Positions 1 to 9,508 of a stretch of 64,000 nucleotides of DNA are shown in pieces; within the stretch, counting starts at the first letter, position 1; each line of letters starts with the position of its first letter. The translations under genes were made by a program, and so were the position numbers. This DNA is from Ustilago trichophora (taxonomy: Eukaryota; Basidiomycota; Ustilaginomycetes; Ustilaginales; Ustilaginaceae): NCBI GenBank assembly GCA_900323505.1, contig OOIN01000006.1:496001-560000 (forward strand), written 5' to 3'. The notes below the pieces were generated by a model. The model saw only the letters and a program-made list of their open reading frames with translations. It was not told the DNA's origin and did no database searches.

Positions 1-1860
1 ATCTGCCAAGCCAGTCAGCCGTTGAATTAGGTCTGGCACCTGCATAGGCGTTACGTTGTCGCGGCAAAGCTTGCCGAGCTCGGCCAGAAATGTCTGCGAT
101 GTGACGAGGGACGAGGACAGCGCGTTGTCCTTGGTCTTGGCAATGAGCTCAGCGGTGAGCGGAATGCTGCCGAGCACAGCGCTGATGAGGCCAGGGATCG
201 TTCGGAAACGCATGTCGATAGTTGCGACTGCTCGGAAAAAGTCGAGCGCAGCCAGTGTCGAAGCCGGCAGCTCTTCCGTCAGCCACAATGCCTGCTTTGA
301 GACCCGTTGCGCAGCGACCAGGGCGAAGATCGAGACCAAGTCGCCCTCCACAACCGACTTTTCAAGTCGCCAGAGCGAGGTGAGGCAGGCAAAGTGGTCA
401 GCGATCTCACTCTGCGCGGTTGAAACAGGTTCGGCTGCAATCTGGCGCAGTTCAGTGCGAGTGCTGTCGAAGAGCGTGACGAAGAGCGAGCGCCATTCTT
501 CGTGTTCGTCGCAACCGATGACGTAGAGGCCGTTGCGTTCGATACACTGGAGCAAGCCTTTGCGCGCTGCTGCTCTCTGTGCCTGTTGAGCCTCAGGACC
601 GGAAGAGGTGACTAGGAAGGGCAGGAGGGGAATGTACCACTGGCACAACATTGTCTTGCGAACAAGTGAAAGCTGCGTCTCGCGCACCGAGCCCGACGTA
701 GTGGTGCTGGAACTTGCAATTGAGTTGAGGGCCTCGCTGCGATTGAGCTTTGTGTAGAGGAGATCGCTGAGTGTTGCTAGAGAGCTCAGCACCGCCTCGT
801 TGAGTTGTGCCTCTTGAAGCAGGCTGGTTAGTTGAGCGGCAATGCCGCTGGTTGCAGTCTTAGTCTCCTTCCAGCTGGCTGTTCTGGTGACCTCTGCGCT
901 ACGACCGGCCTGCAAGAGCGAGCGCTGAACATCTTCGTTGAACAAAGAATCAGCAGCGACCTGCTTGACCACTTGAAGCAGCGGCAAACTTTCCATAATC
1001 GTAGCATTGGCATCTGCAGTGCGACTGCTGAGGGTGTGGAGCGCGCGCAAGAGCGACGGTACTGCAGCGTTGCAAAATTGTTGGTGGTTTCTCTTTGCAT
1101 TCGAGCCGTACTGGAGTGTGATGGTCCAAGTGTCCACGATTGAGTTGAGAATGGCGTGGCCAGCCTGTTGCTCAACGGTGCTTCGTGATTGTCCGAAAAA
1201 GTCGAGCCAAGCCTGAATGGAGTCTGTAGCAGCTTCAATGTTGGTAGCTGCTGTCCTTGATGTGGCTGGAGGCAGGAGTTTGGCAAGCGAAACGGATGCA
1301 GCCGATAAGAGTGCTTCGCGATCTTTGAGCGTAAGGTTTCGAGCCTGAATCAGCTGTCTGGCAAAAGCGCCGGCGAGGCTGAGCAGAGGTTGAGTGTTGG
1401 CAAGATGAGAAAGCCAGCTGCGTTTAGCTGCTTCTGAGAGTTCCGAGTCGATGCTGATCTGTGCTGTTACGATGGCGAAAAGCAGCTGCCATGCCTTGAG
1501 ATCGAGTTCAGAAGTGACAGTTGACAGCACTGCTTGTTGTTGCTTCGACTTGTTCTTGTTCTTGTTGGGTGTGCCAGGAGCCGAGATTGAAGACGAAGTC
1601 TTCAGCGAGGAGCAGAGATGCTCCAAGACCCATTGCGAAAGCAGCTCGGCTTTCTTGGGAACGAAGAAGCTGGCGGAGTGCCATGCGTCGAGAGCAATGT
1701 CTAGTTTACTAACTCCATTCGATGGTGGCTGAGGCACACGAAGCGCCTTGACGAGCTGTTCCGAAGTGGTGATGGAGGCAGATGCAAGTGGTGATGTCGT
1801 GTTGCTCGAAGGTTCACTTGGCCCTGCTGCAGCGGCTCGGCTGCGGGTTGCTGTAGGCAT
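1..1860 (-). CDS. Helical-repeat protein, 5' part only (possibly Urb2/Npa2-type ribosome biogenesis factor)
   Basis: The minus strand is open without a stop from an ATG at 1860 to the left edge, giving 620 N-terminal residues; the C-terminus lies outside the window. After a Ser/Ala/Thr-rich start the protein is almost all amphipathic helix with many Leu/Ala pairs, as in HEAT/ARM-like repeat proteins. Around residues 54-82 there is an Ala-Trp, Pro-Lys-Lys, Leu-Leu, Gln-Trp pattern that recalls the N-terminus of the nucleolar Urb2/Npa2 family, which acts in early 60S pre-ribosome assembly. That family's diagnostic domain is C-terminal and cannot be seen, so the name is a guess; any large helical scaffold is possible. 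The gene is divergent from the bL36m gene and shares a 463-bp promoter region with it. No intron is needed in the visible part. Confidence 0.6.
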   Translation of the reverse strand, partial: MPTATRSRAAAAGPSEPSSNTTSPLASASITTSEQLVKALRVPQPPSNGVSKLDIALDAWHSASFFVPKKAELLSQWVLEHLCSSLKTSSSISAPGTPNKNKNKSKQQQAVLSTVTSELDLKAWQLLFAIVTAQISIDSELSEAAKRSWLSHLANTQPLLSLAGAFARQLIQARNLTLKDREALLSAASVSLAKLLPPATSRTAATNIEAATDSIQAWLDFFGQSRSTVEQQAGHAILNSIVDTWTITLQYGSNAKRNHQQFCNAAVPSLLRALHTLSSRTADANATIMESLPLLQVVKQVAADSLFNEDVQRSLLQAGRSAEVTRTASWKETKTATSGIAAQLTSLLQEAQLNEAVLSSLATLSDLLYTKLNRSEALNSIASSSTTTSGSVRETQLSLVRKTMLCQWYIPLLPFLVTSSGPEAQQAQRAAARKGLLQCIERNGLYVIGCDEHEEWRSLFVTLFDSTRTELRQIAAEPVSTAQSEIADHFACLTSLWRLEKSVVEGDLVSIFALVAAQRVSKQALWLTEELPASTLAALDFFRAVATIDMRFRTIPGLISAVLGSIPLTAELIAKTKDNALSSSLVTSQTFLAELGKLCRDNVTPMQVPDLIQRLTGLAD

Positions 1861-2323
1861 GATCCTTTTCTAGCCTTGACCCTTTCGGATAGGGGCAGTG
1901 ACAGGCTTATAAGAGGCGAGTGCTCGAGGTAAAGAGATGGTGAGGGGTGGAACAGGTGATTGAGCAGCTCAAGGCTTTGGAGTGTGGAGGAGAGAGAGGC
2001 TCTACAAAATCCCTCAAATTTCGGCCAAAAAAAAAAGTTGCGGTCCGTGGGCAGGAAACGAGTCGGACCCTGACTAAACGCTCTCTTTTCTGCCCTTTAT
2101 TTTTATTTTTGGAGCGTTGAAATTTCTTTTGGGTTGCAGCTGCAAAGCAATTCTTCTTATCGCCCGAGTCAAAGCAACTTTCGAGCTTCTTGATTTCGAG
2201 GTTTTCCAAAGCCTTAGCAACCGCCATCTCGCTTTCACCATCATCATCTCGACCAAGCTCGAACATCATCACTTCAACCTCGACCTAATCTCAGCACACG
2301 TAGCCCCAGCACAGATCGACAAC
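1861..2323. promoter_or_regulatory. Divergent promoter region between the helical-repeat gene and bL36m
   Basis: This 463-bp spacer separates two start codons on opposite strands, so it must hold both promoters and leaders. It contains an A tract near 2027-2036 and T-rich stretches near 2090-2115. I see no clear TATA box and no coding potential. Confidence 0.5.
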
Positions 2324-2777
2324 ATGCTCTTCGCAGCTCTCCGCGTCGTCTACAGGCAGCCCTTGCGCAATGCTGTCGCTGCCACCGCCCCAGCACAGGC
2401 CCGATTCTGCTCCTCCTCCTCCTCTCCTTCCACACTGCTCAAGGCCGCTGCACCAAAGTCCCTCGCATCCTCTAGCCGAATCGTAGTGCCAGCAGCGCAA
2501 AGCTCCTCGGTCATGGCCAAGTCGCTCGAACACCAGCAGAGGGGCATGAAGGTCCGTTCGTCCGTCAAGAAGTTCTGCGACGGCTGCTCGGTCGTTCGCC
2601 GCAAGGGTAGACTCTATGTGATCTGCAGCAAGGATCCCAAGCACAAGCAGGTAAGTTGTCTGGTTTCCATCACAGCTCATTATTGCGCTGTGGTGTATGT
2701 TGTCGTTAGATTGTGCAAGAAAGTGTTGGCTGACCCTTAGCACATTTTGCTTTTTTCTCTTCTAGCGCCAGGGATAA
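2324..2777 (+). CDS. Mitochondrial large-subunit ribosomal protein bL36m (one intron)
   Basis: Exon 1 is 2324-2650, a GT-AG intron spans 2651-2765 (donor GTAAGT, acceptor TTCTAG) and exon 2 is 2766-2777. The product is 112 residues. The last 38 residues, from Met-Lys-Val-Arg, are a complete bacterial-type L36 domain with the zinc ligands CDGC, a further Cys and a His near the end, closing with the conserved Lys-His-Lys-Gln-Arg-Gln-Gly tail. The preceding ~74 residues are Ser/Ala/Arg-rich without acidic residues for long stretches, as expected for a mitochondrial presequence. bL36 helps organise the peptidyl-transferase side of the large subunit. Exon 2 encodes only RQG and the stop; splicing is needed to restore the family C-terminus, which supports the intron. 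Confidence 0.93.
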
Positions 2778-3019
2778 GAACCTCAACATGTCCCCCTACA
2801 CAGGCACATGCTCAGCCAAGCTTCGCCAACACACCTTTTTCGCGTATTTTCTTTGTATTTGTACCGGACGATTTCTCACTGCAACCAGCTCAACTCAGCA
2901 GCTCCTTAAACGCACAAGTCGCACGACCATGAATGTTTTTCACGAGTGATGCGTTGTCGACCAGACCTCAAAGTACAAAAGTGCTTCGTCTGAGTGGCAC
3001 AGCACGACCGAGTCAGAAA

Positions 3020-4448
3020 TCAGTTGACTGCGGGCTTGGCCTCTTCCTGTTGCTCGATCAGCTGCTCGATCTCCCTGATCTCCATCTCGACATCCGCCAT
3101 TCTCTGGTTAACTCCACTTAAGCGTTCCTTTAGCTTGGCCTCGTACTCTTCGTCCGAGACGCTTCGGATCGGCATCACGTTCTTAACCTTGTTGAGCCAT
3201 GACTTTCCTTCCTTCCCCTGTTCCGCCTTCTCCTGAGTTAGAGCTTTCGGTTCGATGTCGACCAGTGGCGCAGCAGCTTGAGACGCTGACACGGCGGCAT
3301 CGCCCCCATTGGGTGAAGACAGCCCCTCTGGCACTGGCAGAGCCCTCGGCGAGGGTCGAATCATCGCATCTCTGACGATCCTCGCTTCGTTTCCTGCCAG
3401 CTGTAAGCCCGTGCAGGCGACGCCAAATGTCACGAGCCCCTTGTGAATCGCCTGTGGACCGCGTGCGAAGGCAGCCGCACCAGCGCCTACGACGGCACCC
3501 GCCAATCCCGATGCGACAAGGTTGTGCGTATGTCGATTGTGGGTTACCGTGCGCAGCCTCATATGACGGTTAGCCGGATCAGGACCGCTCGAAGTACGAT
3601 TGAGTACGGGGCTCATCACGTACTCGCGCACCGCAAAGAAGGGGAAGGCGAAGGCAAAGGAGGAAAATGCCATTCGGGTGCCGAGTACCGTTCCTGCGCC
3701 TTGACGGCCACGCAAGACTCCATAGATCGAACCACCAACTCCACCAGCGAGAGCCGCGAGGAGAGACCCTTTGACCACTTGAATGGGGGCGTCCGATTCC
3801 AGTTGATATCCAGAAGAGGGTTCCTCGAGGACAGAGAGAATGTCATATCCTCGCTTGGCGCCAGAGTTGCGACGGTCCGAGGATGCAGCGGGGTCGTCGA
3901 GGAACTCGTTGTTGCCCCATCCGCTGGACTGTGGCGAGAAGGTGGCGGGGGATGACCAGCGTGGGTCGTCTTCGGCGCCGGAGAGGGTCATGACTGGCTC
4001 GTCTCCGTGGCTACCACGAGGAGAAGGGGCTGAGCGAGGGTTGTATGAGGGTGAGACGCTGCTTCTTGCCTGCTGGGATTGTGTGGACTGGGTGTTGTAA
4101 GATGCGGACGGATCGTCCGAGTTGGTAGTCTGCTCAGCTCGAGAGGCGGCAGAGCGGCTGTAAGCTGTGCGAGCGTTGTCCTGACGAATGCGCTCCCACT
4201 TGCTTGGCTCGACACCGCGTTCGCCTCGCAGCTGGGCCCATCGTGTGCCTGGACCCGTGCCATCGGGCGGTCCATTCGCGGCAGCAGTCTCTGCAGATCC
4301 GCTCTTGCTTCGCGCACCACCAGACGGCTGTGCAGTAGAGAACGAGTTGAACGAGTCCGAAGATGCTGTGCCACTAGCATTGCCATTACTGTCAAATCCG
4401 CCGTAGCTCTGTGCCACTTTCTCCCCTCCCCATCCCTCCCCCTGCTGC

Positions 4449-4483
<35 letters not shown>

Positions 4484-4942
4484 AAAGTCCGATTCACCAT
4501 TTAATCCCTTGGGCGGGGCTACTCCGACCTGTGGCCTCTTCCCTTGCCTCTGTTCCTCGATTGCGCCCGCCAAGACCCTCCTCAAGTGCTGTGGATCCTC
4601 TACGTCCTTCAACACATCCTTGCTGAGCAAAATTCCAATTGGCATGGTCAAAAACGACCCACCGAGCCCACCGACCACACTCCATCCGAGCTTCGAGAGC
4701 ATTCTCGGCGGAGGCTTGCGTCGTGAGAGCAGTACGTAGGTGCCAGCAGCACCCAGCATCCAACCACCGTACTTGGTCGTGTCAACATTGCGCTTGATCG
4801 TTTTCAGCGCTGCCAGTTCGCGCTGGGTGAGTTGCTTTTCGGATTCAGTACCTGCCAGACCGGGAAGACGGGTGCTGTTGGGGTTACTGTTTGGGTTGGA
4901 CGGGCGGCCTGAGCCGAAGCTGCCGGACGATCCGCTGTCCAT
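3020..4942 (-). CDS. Tim17/22/23-like mitochondrial membrane protein with polyglutamine insert
   Basis: A 640-residue protein starting at the ATG at 4942; the frame is open 30 bases further upstream but that codon is TTG. An N-terminal Ser/Asn/Gly-rich segment is followed by two short Gly/Ala-rich hydrophobic segments near residues 58-106. Next comes a long disordered middle with a ten-Gln run (about residues 155-164) and Ser/Gln-rich sequence. A Gly-rich hydrophobic region at roughly residues 390-540 has repeated small-residue GxxxG-like helices, which is the character of the Tim17/Tim22/Tim23 fold. The C-terminus (about 590-640) is a charged coiled coil. I infer an inner mitochondrial membrane location; no specific orthologue is recognised. 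The low-complexity middle makes it far longer than the ~160-240 residues of core Tim17-family proteins. Confidence 0.6.
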
Positions 4943-5767
4943 CGTGAAGTTGCGTAGAGGGGTGAGTGGCAAACGTTGCTGTGTGGTCGATGGAAGTCGT
5001 GGTTGCGCTCGAGACCTTCAAAAGTTGTACTTCGTAGCAATGCTGAGCGAGACGGTAGGGAAAGATGTCGCACTGTTAAGAGGTGTAAGGGTCTGAGTCA
5101 GGTGGAATCCAACAGCTCGAGCCAAGTCAAACTGGACAGACAGCAAGCTCTTCTTTGCGTCACAGTGTCATCGACTGGCTTGGAAGAAGAAGCTCGCTAA
5201 AAATGGCAACAAAAGTGGAGGAGCGATTTTTCTTCACATCTGTTAGATTGCAAGCCTGTTACTCATCGGCCGAGTGGGTCAGAAGACAGCAAAACCAAGG
5301 CTGATTCACCATCGACGTCGATGTCGCGCACTTTGACGTGACAGCTCGAATCCTATCATCAATCAGTCAGAAAAACAGCTTGTCCGTTCCGCTGCTTGTG
5401 CAGGCCGCAAGCTTTGTGATGACTTCGCTTCCGAGATTGAAAGCTTCTGACTCACACTCGTGCGCTGATTGCAAATCGCTGTGATGCTTGGCTCCAGTCG
5501 GGTCGCTTGACAGGGCGGCACAATAGAGCTGTGTGTGTTAAGAAGCGCGTCGGAAGATCCTTCACGGTGTTGGGCAATGTCTGTACCGACACGGATGATC
5601 TGCTGCATTGCGTAACCGATGTGTGAGCATTCTTCATCTTCACATGCGCTTATGAGATGGTCCTCTCTAGACACATATATAGCATGGAAACTCTGTACCG
5701 GTCACCTTCCTATACTCCAACGGTACTCGTCCACACGAAATTCTTCAACAGCTAAGCACCTCCAAAA
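4943..5767. other. Intergenic spacer, divergent promoter region
   Basis: This 825-bp spacer holds the promoters of the minus-strand Tim17-like gene and the plus-strand small hydrophilic gene. Short open frames on both strands lack family resemblance and consistent codon use. I see no RNA gene or repeat. Confidence 0.5.
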
Positions 5768-6170
5768 ATGGGAAACAAGACCACAGACCAGAGCTTCAAG
5801 AAGACCCACCAAGTCGTGGGCGCCAACGGTAACGACCTCGTCGACAATCTCAATGAAAGGATCATGAAGGAGGCCCCTGGCCACGATGGCGTAAGTCTAA
5901 TCCCCCGTTCCCTCGCTCTTGTCAACCCCATGAACCCGTTTTAGTTTGTCCCCATCTGCACCATACTGACAGCTTCATTCTTCCTCGGTCATGGCTCGGC
6001 CTCGGCAGAATGTGGCACTGGAGCAGTCGGGACAGCAAAGATCGCACAACGAGCAGATTGAGCGCGATTTGGAGCACAAGGGCTACTCGACCCGTCAAAC
6101 CGATGAAGAGGCCGAGGCGGACGCTGAGCTCAAGAAGAAGCTCGACAAGCGTGGCAACGAGGCTCAGTAG
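5768..6170 (+). CDS. Small hydrophilic protein with possible N-myristoylation signal (one intron)
   Basis: Exon 1 is 5768-5890 and exon 2 is 6009-6170, joined in phase across a 118-bp intron (donor GTAAGT, acceptor CGGCAG), giving 94 residues. The protein has no Cys or Trp, is rich in Glu, Asp, Lys, Gln and Asn, and ends in a charged helical segment, so it resembles hydrophilin-type or otherwise disordered proteins. It starts Met-Gly-Asn-Lys-Thr-Thr, which fits the simple N-myristoylation pattern (Gly2, Ser/Thr6). I do not recognise the family. The start is supported by an A at -3, and the joined frame by codon use on both sides of the intron. The stop lies 155 bp from the convergent UVRAG-like gene. 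Confidence 0.65.
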
Positions 6171-6325
6171 ATACTCGCGGCTCAATTCAAGAAGACCAAT
6201 TACCGGCTCCGGGTTGTTCCGTCTAAGCGTGTGCGTCGGGCTGTGAAACCTCTTTCGGCGAATGCAATAAGGATATCTGTGTGTTGCTGGGAGATGTGGT
6301 ATCGTCAAGGTGATGGTGGGAGATG

Positions 6326-9300
6326 CTAGCGTGTGCTGCCACTGAAATAGCTAAAAGCCCTCGAAACCGACGCGATGGCCCCGCTTGCGGTCGCTGGGGT
6401 CGCGGTAGGCTTTGACGGTGCGCCGAGCACACGTGTTGTCATAAGGTTATCCGGCATCGCTTCCGACTTCGATCCTTGCCCTGTGATCGTGTTGAGATTC
6501 GGCAGTCCCAATCCGAGGCCCGTCCCCGGTCTCTTTGCGCTACCACTTTCACCCACACCCGCATCCTCTTCAGCCTGTCTCGACAACGACATCGAAGACG
6601 CAGCGGATCGAAGACTGATCTCGGTTTTCCCGATATGACTTTTGCGTGTCAATTGACTCGTCGGTGGGGCAGCAGCGACGGTCACCATCAGATTCTTGAG
6701 GTTCGGCAGGGTGTGGCGGATGTCGATCACTGTTACTGAATGAACGTTCATGAGTTGTTCAATGTCTTTGTTTAGTAAAAAGGCGGCGTATTCGTAGCGA
6801 TAGCGTTCCATTCCCTTGCCGTACAGAGGGAATGCTCGAGGACCGCTCATGAGTGAGATGCCGTCCTGAACCACTGCCCTGCTTCCTGCGGTCGCGAGAG
6901 GATAGTGGATCGGAGTGGCGAGATAGGTGCTAAGCAAGACGACGAGTTGAGCGACCAGTCCAAACGCACTGCTGACGGTATCATCGTCGAAGGGATGGAA
7001 GACGGGCCGTGTCGATGGTGGAACGTGGCGCTTGACGGTATCTTTCCACCTTTTCTCCTCTTGTGCCAGCTCCATTTGGGGTAGTGAAGCAACTGCGTTG
7101 GGTAGAGGCAGGCCACAGATGGAGAACAGCAGCGAAGACGCATCTGAAAGCTCGATGGGGAAGATCATCTCGAGATCGCGCAACAACGACGCTTGTTGGG
7201 CATGGACGTCCAGCGCCAAATCTACTTTCTCGGCCCTCAGTGCATGCACTTGATCCCCAAGCCTGCGGGATCTGTCCTCGGCCGCTTCAAAGAGCGACTT
7301 GGAAGCCTTGATTGCATTCTTTCGTGCCTCGAGCGCCGCTTTCCTCCCTTGGAGCTCATCTCTGCGTCGCTTCAGATCATCTGCTTCGTCGATGGCCGAC
7401 TGACGTGCAGCCTCGGACCTCGCTTTCTGCTGCTCGCGCTTGAGTCGGAGCTGAACGAATCCTTCGGGGTCTTGAAGCAAATTCCCATCCTCCTGCCTCA
7501 ATCCATCCACCTCGGCAAGCAGGTCATGCAGCTCTGTCTGTTTCTTGGCTAGGTGCCGCGCTTCGTCGAGACTGTAGCTGGGCATCATCTTGGTCTCACG
7601 CAGGCTGAGCTCGAGAACCCGCCGTTGCTCGTCTTCGAATGCCTTTCGTCGCTCCCGTCTCCTTGCATCTGGTGTTACGGCCGTTGCAGCGGTGGAGAGA
7701 GCGGTGGCGTTGGAGATGGGGGATAGAGATTCAGCACCCTGCTCCGGCGTAACTCTGCGGTTAGGAGCATTTTCCGGATCCGAGGCATATCCTTCCACAG
7801 ATGCACGGCGACGGAGAGTGGGGGACTTGCTGAGACTGTTCTCGCCTCTTGTTTGCTTCATGTTTGCATCAGCGGTGTTGAGCTTGCCCGAGACTTGACT
7901 GGGTTTGTCGGTATCCTCCTTGCTTGCACCTCCCTGATGTGCTGACTCAAGCGGGACAGCATAGTAGATGATGCTCTCCAGAATATGACGTGTCCTCTCG
8001 GCCTCCCTTTCGCTCCCCTGCCTCGTGAGCTTTGGTCCCTTCTTCGCGTCTTCTGATGGCGGCCCCTCGAGCGCCGCCTGCGAATCAGAGGAAGCAAGGC
8101 TTGCTCGCCCCGATAGAGAGTTGGCACCAGGTGCAAGGCCGAGCAGGATCGAGTTGGGCGGAAGGGAGGGGATGGCGTCCAGTAGGTTTCCTGGCAATGG
8201 CTCGAGATTGCGTAGGTCAACACTTGTCTGGCATACTAGCTTCCATGCTTCCTCTTCTGCCTTCGAAGTAGATGCAGCTGCTTGCATGCCGCTTTCCTTT
8301 GCTTCTGTCGGGGGCGATCTCGCCCACACCTTGATTCTGAATGTTGATCCCTCAAGAGGTGTAGTGAGAGCTGAATCCTCGCGCAATGCAAAGTCGCGCT
8401 CGGGAGTGATAGGATCGCCGCCTTGGTAGCCCCAGGAGTGATGTAGACCCGGCTTGGAGTTAGGGGTGCGGTAGAAGATGGACTCGATTTCGCCAGTCGT
8501 CGTCGATCCTACGTCCTTCTTACTGGTACCATTTGCGTCTGCTGACGTCGATCCTTTGCCAAAAGCATCTTCGTCGGGATGAAGCGACAGCTCGACATAG
8601 CATTCGAGCATGCGATCTTTCATGATCTGGGCCAGGCTCTTTTGCGAGAAGAGCAAGTAGCGCGACACGGCGTTCAGACGGCCCGTTATCCGCGATGGCC
8701 GTCTCGACTCTTCGGCCGCTCCAACATGGCTTTCATCGAATCGTACACTACGGACACTGGTCGATGAGGTCATACTCGTCGTCCTTGCCCGGTGCGAAGG
8801 CCTGCGAATCGTATGTGACGAGTGGGAGGAGCTACGGGAGTCGGATCGTGAGAGCATAGTCGTATTGGCTCCCAGCTCGTCCAGAGAACCGCTTGCTGAA
8901 GTGCCTCCCGGTGAGCCTGATTGCAGGCGCGCGTCCCTGCCATCTCGCGTGCTGGAAGAGCGCTTGAGGATGGGACGCGGGCTTGCGTCGATGCCATGTA
9001 TGCCATCTGCTGACGAGCTGAGTGACGAGGAGGTTGTGAGCTCGTGGTCGGATGTGCGTCGATGGTTGGCGAGGAAGGCGGATCTCCCTCGACGGTCGTT
9101 TCTCCGGTCGATAAAATGCGACTTGGTCGGTGTCGAAGTCGATGCAGAGCTAGCGTCACGCTCATGCTCTTGTTCATCATCGTCATCGGAAGAGCCGGCG
9201 CCGTGTCTACTCCAGCTGGCACTCCTTCGACGGCAGTGAGAGCCATCTGCTTTTGTCTTGCCTTTGCTATTGGAGCGCGCGAGGCTGAGAGTCAAGTCGG

Positions 9301-9508
9301 CATCATCCGAAGTGGTGTGGTAGCGATTGGAGCCTCCCGGTCGTTTCGAAGTGAGTGTTTGGAGCGCACGATCTCGTGTCGGCCGAAGCGAAAGATTGCG
9401 TACCAGGATGGCACAGATGTGGCCTATACGACGCTGTTCGTGGTGTATTGGATATCGCGATCGATCGCGTCCTGTGTCTGCGCTGGGTGTGGATGGAGAG
9501 ACTGACAT
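6326..9508 (-). CDS. UVRAG/Vps38-like subunit of the class III PI3-kinase complex
   Basis: A 1060-residue protein with three recognisable parts. A divergent C2-like region lies around residues 295-490 (starting near Lys-Asp-Arg-Met-Leu-Glu-Cys), interrupted by Ser-rich insertions. A long Arg/Glu/Lys/Gln coiled coil spans about 615-790. A C-terminal BARA-like domain spans about 800-950 and contains the family pattern Ala-Phe-Gly-Leu-Val-Ala-Gln-Leu, then Pro-Leu-Tyr, Phe-Leu-Leu-Asn-Lys-Asp-Ile and Thr-Leu-Pro-Asn-Leu. This order is that of Vps38/UVRAG, which with Vps34, Vps15 and Beclin/Vps30 makes PI3P on endosomes. Atg14 shares the coiled-coil architecture and is the main alternative. The N-terminal 290 residues are Ser/Thr/Arg-rich and probably disordered. 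Confidence 0.75.
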   Translation of the reverse strand: MSVSPSTPSADTGRDRSRYPIHHEQRRIGHICAILVRNLSLRPTRDRALQTLTSKRPGGSNRYHTTSDDADLTLSLARSNSKGKTKADGSHCRRRSASWSRHGAGSSDDDDEQEHERDASSASTSTPTKSHFIDRRNDRRGRSAFLANHRRTSDHELTTSSSLSSSADGIHGIDASPRPILKRSSSTRDGRDARLQSGSPGGTSASGSLDELGANTTMLSRSDSRSSSHSSHTIRRPSHRARTTSMTSSTSVRSVRFDESHVGAAEESRRPSRITGRLNAVSRYLLFSQKSLAQIMKDRMLECYVELSLHPDEDAFGKGSTSADANGTSKKDVGSTTTGEIESIFYRTPNSKPGLHHSWGYQGGDPITPERDFALREDSALTTPLEGSTFRIKVWARSPPTEAKESGMQAAASTSKAEEEAWKLVCQTSVDLRNLEPLPGNLLDAIPSLPPNSILLGLAPGANSLSGRASLASSDSQAALEGPPSEDAKKGPKLTRQGSEREAERTRHILESIIYYAVPLESAHQGGASKEDTDKPSQVSGKLNTADANMKQTRGENSLSKSPTLRRRASVEGYASDPENAPNRRVTPEQGAESLSPISNATALSTAATAVTPDARRRERRKAFEDEQRRVLELSLRETKMMPSYSLDEARHLAKKQTELHDLLAEVDGLRQEDGNLLQDPEGFVQLRLKREQQKARSEAARQSAIDEADDLKRRRDELQGRKAALEARKNAIKASKSLFEAAEDRSRRLGDQVHALRAEKVDLALDVHAQQASLLRDLEMIFPIELSDASSLLFSICGLPLPNAVASLPQMELAQEEKRWKDTVKRHVPPSTRPVFHPFDDDTVSSAFGLVAQLVVLLSTYLATPIHYPLATAGSRAVVQDGISLMSGPRAFPLYGKGMERYRYEYAAFLLNKDIEQLMNVHSVTVIDIRHTLPNLKNLMVTVAAAPPTSQLTRKSHIGKTEISLRSAASSMSLSRQAEEDAGVGESGSAKRPGTGLGLGLPNLNTITGQGSKSEAMPDNLMTTRVLGAPSKPTATPATASGAIASVSRAFSYFSGSTR

